Both the position numbers and the translations under genes were made by a program. The notes under the pieces are model-generated. The model searched no databases and was not told the DNA's origin. It saw nothing but the letters and a program-made list of their open reading frames with translations. Positions 62,795 to 64,000 of a stretch of DNA of 64,000 nt are shown here, piece by piece; positions within the stretch are counted from its first letter, which is position 1; each line of letters opens with the position of its first letter. The stretch is from Haematococcus lacustris (Eukaryota; Chlorophyta; Chlorophyceae; Chlamydomonadales; Haematococcaceae), in assembly GCA_030144725.1 (NCBI GenBank), contig JASKMD010000029.1:747849-811848 (forward strand), in the 5' to 3' direction.

Positions 62795-64000
62795 ACCATC
62801 CTGGGATAGAGCTGGATGCAGGAGGGCTGAGCGAGCAGGAGCCCCCTGGGGGTGAGTCTGTTGCACCAGAGGGGCCCTAGGCTGCTGTAGGGTGGTGGAG
62901 GGGCCCTGCCCCTGGCCCTGCCCCTGGCCCTGGCCCTGGCCCTGGCCCTGCCCCTGCCCCTGCCCCTGTGGCCCCTGCCCGCCAGCTCCCCTCCCCCTGT
63001 TCACCCCCGCCCAGTACTTGAGCTCCTGCTCCTCCTGATACCGCCTGTGGGCCCTATCCAGGTGATGAGCCAGCAGGCCGCCGCCCCCCTCCCCCTCCTC
63101 CCCCTCCTCCCCTGACCCCCCTAGGACTGCAGGGCCAGGGCCCTGGCAGGGTGCTGGGCTCACTGCCACCTGCACGTAGCTGGAGCCAGCGCCCCCCACA
63201 CCCCCCTCCCCCACCCCCCCAGGACCCACAGCAGCAGTGAGGGCGGTGGTGGCAGGGGAGGATGCGGAGGGGGAGACCAGGCGGGGGTAAAGGGGGTGCC
63301 CTGGGGGGCGGTATGGGGCCGGCCTGCTGCTTTGGCTGGGGAGGGCAGGGAAGGATGGGGCCTCAGGGGAAGGTCCTTGGCGGGGGTGGTGGGGCAGGGC
63401 CGGGGGGGGCTGAGCAGCAGGCTGGGTGGGGGGAGGGTGGGGGGCCCCCCAGGAGGGGGTGGCGGCCAAGGATGGGGCATGATAGGCGGGGAAGGGAGGG
63501 GGAGGGGGAGGGGGAGGGAGAGGGAAGGCAGGTGCTGCCGCACTGTTGCCTGGCCTGAACGCAGGGGCTGTTGTGTGGCTGGGCAGGGAGCTGGCCAGCT
63601 GTTGTTGAGCAGGCTGGCTGAGCCGTGCTGGCTGGGTACCAGGCTGCCAGGCGGTGGCACTGGACGGGGCAGGGGGGGAGGGCATGTGGCTGGCAGGCAG
63701 GTAGGGGGGGTAGCCGGAGGCCCTTGGTGGGGCAGCTGTGAGGGTGTGTCTCGGGTTGTATGCCTCCTGGCTGGGTGCTGTGGGGTGCCAGTGGGGTGCT
63801 GACGGCGGCAGTGCTGGGAATGCTTCCGAAGGAGGTGGCCCACGCAGCTGGGCCTGGGGCTGAACCTGGGCCTGGGGCTGGGGCTGAACCTGGGGCTGGG
63901 CCTGGGCCTGGGGCTGGTAGGCTGCCGCCAGGGGGTTCTTCCCCTGTGCACTGCTGAATGATTGGGGTGGTGGTGGTGGGTCCAGCGGTCCCGGCCCTGG
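23659..64000 (-). CDS. TRANK1: Giant TRANK1-like protein: ankyrin repeats, UvrD/SF1 helicase and TPR-like region (5' partial)
   Basis: A single gene of about 58 exons running right to left, open at 64000 and ending TAA at 23659-23661; visible coding length about 15.5 kb, about 5,200 residues, against about 2,900 for human TRANK1. Order: Q/P-rich N-terminal exon (61981-64000), ankyrin block (55092-61148), pre-helicase linker (51154-54695), UvrD-type helicase (40039-50734), TPR-like helices (34840-39255), a 2.1-kb exon (32370-34464), further helical exons (27215-31994), and a coiled-coil to acidic C-terminus (23659-27082). Reading phase is preserved through nearly all junctions I tested, which argues for one transcript. 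SF1 helicase motifs are intact, so it is probably an ATP-dependent nucleic-acid motor; the substrate is unknown. Uncertain points: the junction near 48316-48569, the 27569-27906 junction, a phase mismatch between exons 25633-25769 and 25211-25568, and a frame break at 62382-62392. It could be two genes if an internal terminator was missed. Confidence 0.8.
23690..23694 (+). terminator. TGTAA polyadenylation signal for OTU1, inside the opposite gene
   Basis: The first TGTAA after the OTU1 stop codon (23551-23553) lies 137 bp downstream, within the last coding exon of the minus-strand gene. If used, the two mRNAs overlap by their 3' ends. Confidence 0.4.
27215..31994 (-). CDS. Giant gene, post-TPR exons including an IQ-like motif
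   Basis: Exons (minus): 31910-31994, 31275-31754, 29130-29516, 28584-28640, 27906-28236, 27569-27796, 27215-27354. The 160-codon exon at 31275-31754 is well ordered (NKLKVLEVVLSNATDKFG, IHDVFYYFTSSLNLFEEAV, HLSLGVTLMPNVAHGP). The 27906-28236 exon includes ARRFDGYPYGADWDKVGGQM followed by RCHDGGCMGHGAYQDL, with three cysteines and histidines that might bind metal. The 27215-27354 exon starts ARVIQQHWRAYMKRKKEA, close to an IQ calmodulin-binding motif. The 27906/27796 junction does not fit in phase unless a weaker donor is used. Confidence 0.6.
28655..28860 (+). repeat. Interrupted (CAG)n tract next to a splice acceptor
   Basis: CAG/AGC triplets broken by GGATCAG units. On the giant gene's strand this is a CTG-rich pyrimidine-leaning tract ending at the acceptor before exon 28584-28640, so the repeat doubles as the polypyrimidine region. 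Confidence 0.85.
30881..31012 (-). repeat. Tandem 66-bp tRNA-like units
   Basis: Two units start at 30881 and 30947; the first 40 bases are almost identical. On the minus strand each contains ggttcaaatcc, a perfect pol III B box, preceded by gcgagaggtcacc. The T-stem and anticodon stem do not pair well, so this is a tRNA-derived repeat (SINE-like), not a tRNA gene. Confidence 0.6.
31018..31180 (+). repeat. (TGCCCC)n hexamer microsatellite
   Basis: About 26 copies of TGCCCC with a TGCTCC variant near the end, in an intron of the giant gene just downstream (on its strand) of exon 31275-31754. On the sense strand of that gene it is GGGGCA. Confidence 0.95.
32370..34464 (-). CDS. Giant gene, 2.1-kb alanine/glutamine-rich exon
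   Basis: The longest confident exon, about 698 codons, starting after ccctgcag and ending at a gtgagt donor in phase 2 (cca tt|gtgagt), which joins the next exon as Leu-Trp-Ala-Leu-Asn. Mostly helical, with Ala-rich linkers and a polyQ run (about 33226-33253). Ordered islands include LTRNNPQGGSYGLAVETPSP, VTAWLAWDLECKARRVVVEA and LMRALRLLTQLEAINTART. No known domain recognised. Shadow frames on the plus strand should be ignored. Confidence 0.75.
34745..34800 (-). repeat. tRNA-like B-box element
   Basis: Minus strand reads ctgggttcaaaccctgcca, a good T-loop/B box with a short stem. It lies in the intron just after exon 34840-35031. Only a tRNA-like 3' half is visible. Confidence 0.4.
34840..39255 (-). 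CDS. Giant gene, TPR-like helical block
   Basis: Exons (minus): 39129-39255, 38355-38654, 37669-37827, 37134-37214, 36611-36725, 35715-35836, 35308-35395, 34840-35031, phases all compatible. Repeated amphipathic helices: EEWAKRAQSLMDRSPGLAAK, AYRQAGDSVRAEVATARQ, LAAAAQLLQLAARFKKALEL followed by LRKIQDWAGASKLCIKAH, EDWEQGLELLKGPAAELEP, KLGKVGVARQLLHVTP. Such helix pairs follow the helicase in TRANK1 proteins (A/G-D-x-x-x-A patterns of TPR units). Likely a protein-interaction scaffold. Confidence 0.7.
36255..36580 (-). repeat. Tandem tRNA-like (SINE-type) units
   Basis: Two diverged units about 119 bp apart (anchors gaggtgaatgacttgata near 36393 and gaggttaatgacttgata near 36511), each ending taggccaagacac. 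On the minus strand one reads tggctaaggctg (A-box-like), a ggctgag/ctcagcc stem and gggtttaaatcc (B-box-like), like a decayed leucine-type tRNA. In the intron before exon 35715-35836. Confidence 0.5.
37940..38062 (+). repeat. (GGCA)n/(GGTA)n tetramers
   Basis: Imperfect aggcaggcaggt tetramers in intron 37828-38354, the same CTGC-family tetramer seen elsewhere in the window. Confidence 0.8.
38675..38775 (+). repeat. 25-bp tandem repeat, four copies
   Basis: Units of gggcagggcaggtggagcag plus five bases repeat about four times with hardly any change in the intron before exon 38355-38654. Confidence 0.8.
39906..39928 (-). repeat. Solitary copy of the transposon terminal inverted repeat
   Basis: Plus-strand text caatcaaaagggattctacg, then gta, matches the right end of the element at 12266 with few differences. 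It sits in intron 39256-40038 of the giant gene, followed by an AT-dinucleotide tract. No partner end is visible nearby. Confidence 0.55.
39952..39976 (+). repeat. (TA)n dinucleotide repeat
   Basis: About 12 TA units beside the solitary transposon end, the only clear AT-rich microsatellite in the window. Confidence 0.9.
40039..50734 (-). CDS. Giant gene, UvrD-type superfamily 1 helicase block
   Basis: Exons (minus): 50675-50734, 50195-50319, 49332-49551, 48569-48706, about 48257-48316, 47219-47380, 46831-46980, 45981-46064, 45575-45705, 44868-44961, 44432-44563, 44140-44205, 43623-43703 (or 43672), 43003-43182, 42521-42583, 42181-42240, 41635-41733, 40779-40891, 40406-40484, 40039-40124. Motif I (Walker A) is ILLGRSGTGKTT; ATVFVTASGTLKEQVRRAF resembles the TRANK1 Ia region; Walker B DEVQD spans the 44868/44563 junction; motif III FYCGDTAQTIARGIGF; NYRTH then GIL; motif V TVPQAKGLEFDDV spans 42181/41733; motif VI QLYTAVTRAK. 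The core is therefore complete and probably active. Two highly acidic exons (47219-47380 and 46831-46980) are inserted between motifs Ia and II. Confidence 0.85.
40340..40400 (+). repeat. 15-bp tandem repeat, four copies
   Basis: Units of catgcggtgaggccc repeat four times, the last diverged, just downstream (on the gene strand) of exon 40406-40484 and its donor. Confidence 0.85.
41302..41625 (+). repeat. Compound array (CTGCCC)n then (CTGCC)n
   Basis: Hexamers (ctgccc with ccgccc variants) pass into pentamers (ctgcc) near 41505 in the intron after exon 41635-41733. A G-rich strand is transcribed in the host gene. Confidence 0.9.
42785..42990 (+). repeat. Interrupted (CAG)n/(CGG)n tract flanked by a duplicated exon end
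   Basis: CAG-rich tract in intron 42584-43002 of the giant gene. Embedded in it at about 42879 is a second copy of the 27-bp end of exon 43003-43182 (ctggctgttgctgcggtcac and seven more bases). Confidence 0.8.
43425..43567 (+). repeat. (CCCCGC)n hexamer microsatellite
   Basis: About 24 perfect hexamers in intron 43183-43622 of the giant gene, immediately upstream (on the gene strand) of the acceptor region for exon 43003-43182. Confidence 0.95.
43770..43860 (-). repeat. tRNA-like B-box element
   Basis: Minus strand reads ccccagttcaaatccctgct, a B-box-like T loop. Isolated, in the intron before exon 43623. Confidence 0.35.
46670..46735 (+). repeat. GGGTTAGTTC repeats, telomere-like
   Basis: Five units of gggttagttc follow ggttagggttag. 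Resembles a mutated interstitial telomere repeat in an intron of the giant gene. Confidence 0.75.
46983..47045 (+). repeat. (CACCATG)n heptamer repeat at an acceptor
   Basis: About eight copies of accatgc directly beside the acceptor of exon 46831-46980 (right end 46980). Confidence 0.85.
47685..48200 (+). repeat. 20-bp G-rich minisatellite, about 25 copies
   Basis: Unit ggtggggtggtggtgaggag with a gtggtgcggg variant appearing three times and three one-base shortened copies. It fills intron 47381-48256 of the giant gene. Minus-strand Pro/His/Thr frames are artefacts. Confidence 0.95.
48346..48562 (+). repeat. (GGGGCA)n hexamer microsatellite
   Basis: About 36 perfect copies between exons 48257 and 48569 of the giant gene, whose splice junction I could not resolve. 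Reverse orientation of the same unit as 31018-31180. Confidence 0.97.
49745..49840 (+). repeat. 12-bp telomere-like tandem (GGGTTTCAGCTA)n
   Basis: Five to six units of agggtttcagct in the intron after exon 49332-49551 (gene strand). Contains the GGGTTT core of plant-type telomere repeats. Confidence 0.75.
51154..54695 (-). CDS. Giant gene, linker between ankyrin repeats and helicase
   Basis: Exons (minus): 54183-54695, 53706-53894, 53028-53284, 52770-52875, 52498-52564, 51901-51971, 51154-51588. The first has a lysine cluster (ERRKKKKEAAAEQR) and ends WDLFKSKGSERQLLDCMLN. The 53028 exon is acidic and ends LDWMFTITKDARQSWASLQ. The next four read LERLRIIGKGQW, LWRLKIDKGGRILFEV, RRWSECIRIWCITMDHKRYEL and a charged segment ending DPEQFTLLK. 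The WRLKI...ILFEV pair resembles a small beta domain found just before the helicase in plant TRANK1-like proteins; that is recall, not a search. Confidence 0.7.
55092..61736 (-). CDS. Giant gene, ankyrin-repeat block
   Basis: Exons (minus): 61657-61736, 60911-61148, 60533-60802, 59625-59768, 59204-59313, 58157-58727, 57715-57819, 56007-56457, 55092-55231. Ankyrin-type signatures: LLVALPPQQLPVLQVLLGLGLDPLW with CALSAVLHLAASDKL; GPHGLSLMMQAACAANNSAAL and TPMNVALERGNIAAAE; LRHGAHI; LLLAKAGRMDLERR with WGGCTLLHM; and VVELLLQRGANPRA with LAGCTALHLAVRAHA. Repeats are split by Ala/Gly- and Lys-rich inserts. Ankyrin repeats bind partner proteins; in TRANK1 they precede the helicase, as here. All listed exon phases agree. 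Confidence 0.75.
58956..59131 (+). repeat. (GGTCAG)n hexamer microsatellite
   Basis: About 29 perfect copies in intron 58156-to-59314 side of the ankyrin block (between exons 58727 and 59204). The unit is one base from the TTAGGG class (TCAGGG). Confidence 0.95.
60105..60372 (+). repeat. 12-bp minisatellite (TCTCTGCCTGTC)n
   Basis: About 21 copies of a pyrimidine-rich 12-mer in the intron between exons 60533 and 59768. On the gene strand it is purine-rich. Long frames across it are artefacts. Confidence 0.95.
61170..61500 (+). repeat. Cluster of tRNA-like B-box elements
   Basis: Three B-box-like sequences: ggttcgaattcc near 61182, gggttcaaaccc near 61250 and attcgaatcc near 61468. Intron between exons 61148 and 61657. 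No full cloverleaf is apparent. Confidence 0.4.
61981..64000 (-). CDS. Giant gene, N-terminal Q/P-rich exon (continues beyond the window)
   Basis: Minus-strand frame open from 64000 to about 62390, then continuing in the next frame to the donor at 61981. It starts with a Pro/Gln/Ala-rich segment containing two FPALP motifs (SEAFPALPPS and PSFPALPSQ), then an acidic run, a Gln-Gly hexamer stretch (about 62900-62980), polyglutamine (about 62745-62795 and others) interrupted by a helical LHALKQLRGQHQQQLEQLQQQ, and ends with HLESLVNAIMDEEQSSDCAIM. The polyQ and coiled-coil mix suggests a self-assembling or condensate-forming N-terminus. A G11 run at 62382-62392 marks the frame change. No N-terminal methionine can be assigned. 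Confidence 0.65.
62745..62795 (-). repeat. Coding (CAG)n polyglutamine tract
   Basis: About 15 consecutive CAG codons on the minus strand in the N-terminal exon of the giant gene; part of several polyQ runs between 62430 and 62800. Confidence 0.85.

Overview
The window looks like nuclear DNA of a chlorophyte green alga, probably Chlamydomonadales; a Haematococcus-like species is my guess from style, not proven. The reasons are short GC-rich exons with GT-AG introns, many of them phase 0; TGTAA polyadenylation signals after stop codons; plant-type proteins; and very GC-rich tetra-, penta- and hexanucleotide arrays in most introns. I see no bacterial operon, rRNA, intact tRNA or CRISPR array. 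Nearly all long uninterrupted reading frames are simple-repeat artefacts; the genes below were rebuilt exon by exon from splice signals, phase agreement and protein similarity recalled from memory.

Layout. (1) 1-9425, plus strand: the 3' part of a gene for a RING E3 ubiquitin ligase with a TTC3/DZIP3-like cysteine motif, a degenerate RRM-like fold, a long proline/alanine-rich region and a C-terminal RING split by a repeat-filled intron. (2) 9426-12567: intergenic DNA holding a decayed DNA transposon (10649-12266) with matching terminal inverted repeats, a pogo/CENP-B-like N-terminal transposase fragment and an AT-hook frame. (3) 12568-18239, plus: an 11-exon plant-type UDP-glycosyltransferase. 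(4) 18240-19980: intergenic, with a 26-bp direct repeat and a strong hairpin. (5) 19981-23553, plus: an 8-exon OTU1/YOD1 deubiquitinase with UBX-like domain, OTU core and C2H2 finger, containing a GC-AG intron. (6) 23659-64000, minus: one giant gene of about 58 exons, open at its 5' end, resembling TRANK1. Its order is Q/P-rich N-terminus, ankyrin repeats, UvrD/SF1 helicase, TPR-like helical region, and a coiled-coil/IQ/acidic C-terminus; the visible part codes for about 5,200 residues.

Functional picture. Two of the four genes act in ubiquitin biology (E3 ligase and OTU1, the Cdc48/p97-associated deubiquitinase). The glycosyltransferase and giant helicase are not obviously linked to them. 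OTU1 and the giant gene converge tail to tail with 105 bp between stop codons.

The main structural theme is simple-sequence expansion. G-rich hexamers of GGGGCA type occur in introns in both orientations and inside coding exons. Tetra- and pentamer arrays switch abruptly from one unit to another. Two frame breaks fall at C13 and G11 runs, each explicable by one extra base or by a very short intron. tRNA-like (pol III box) elements and small tandem duplications that copy splice donors sit in several introns of the giant gene.
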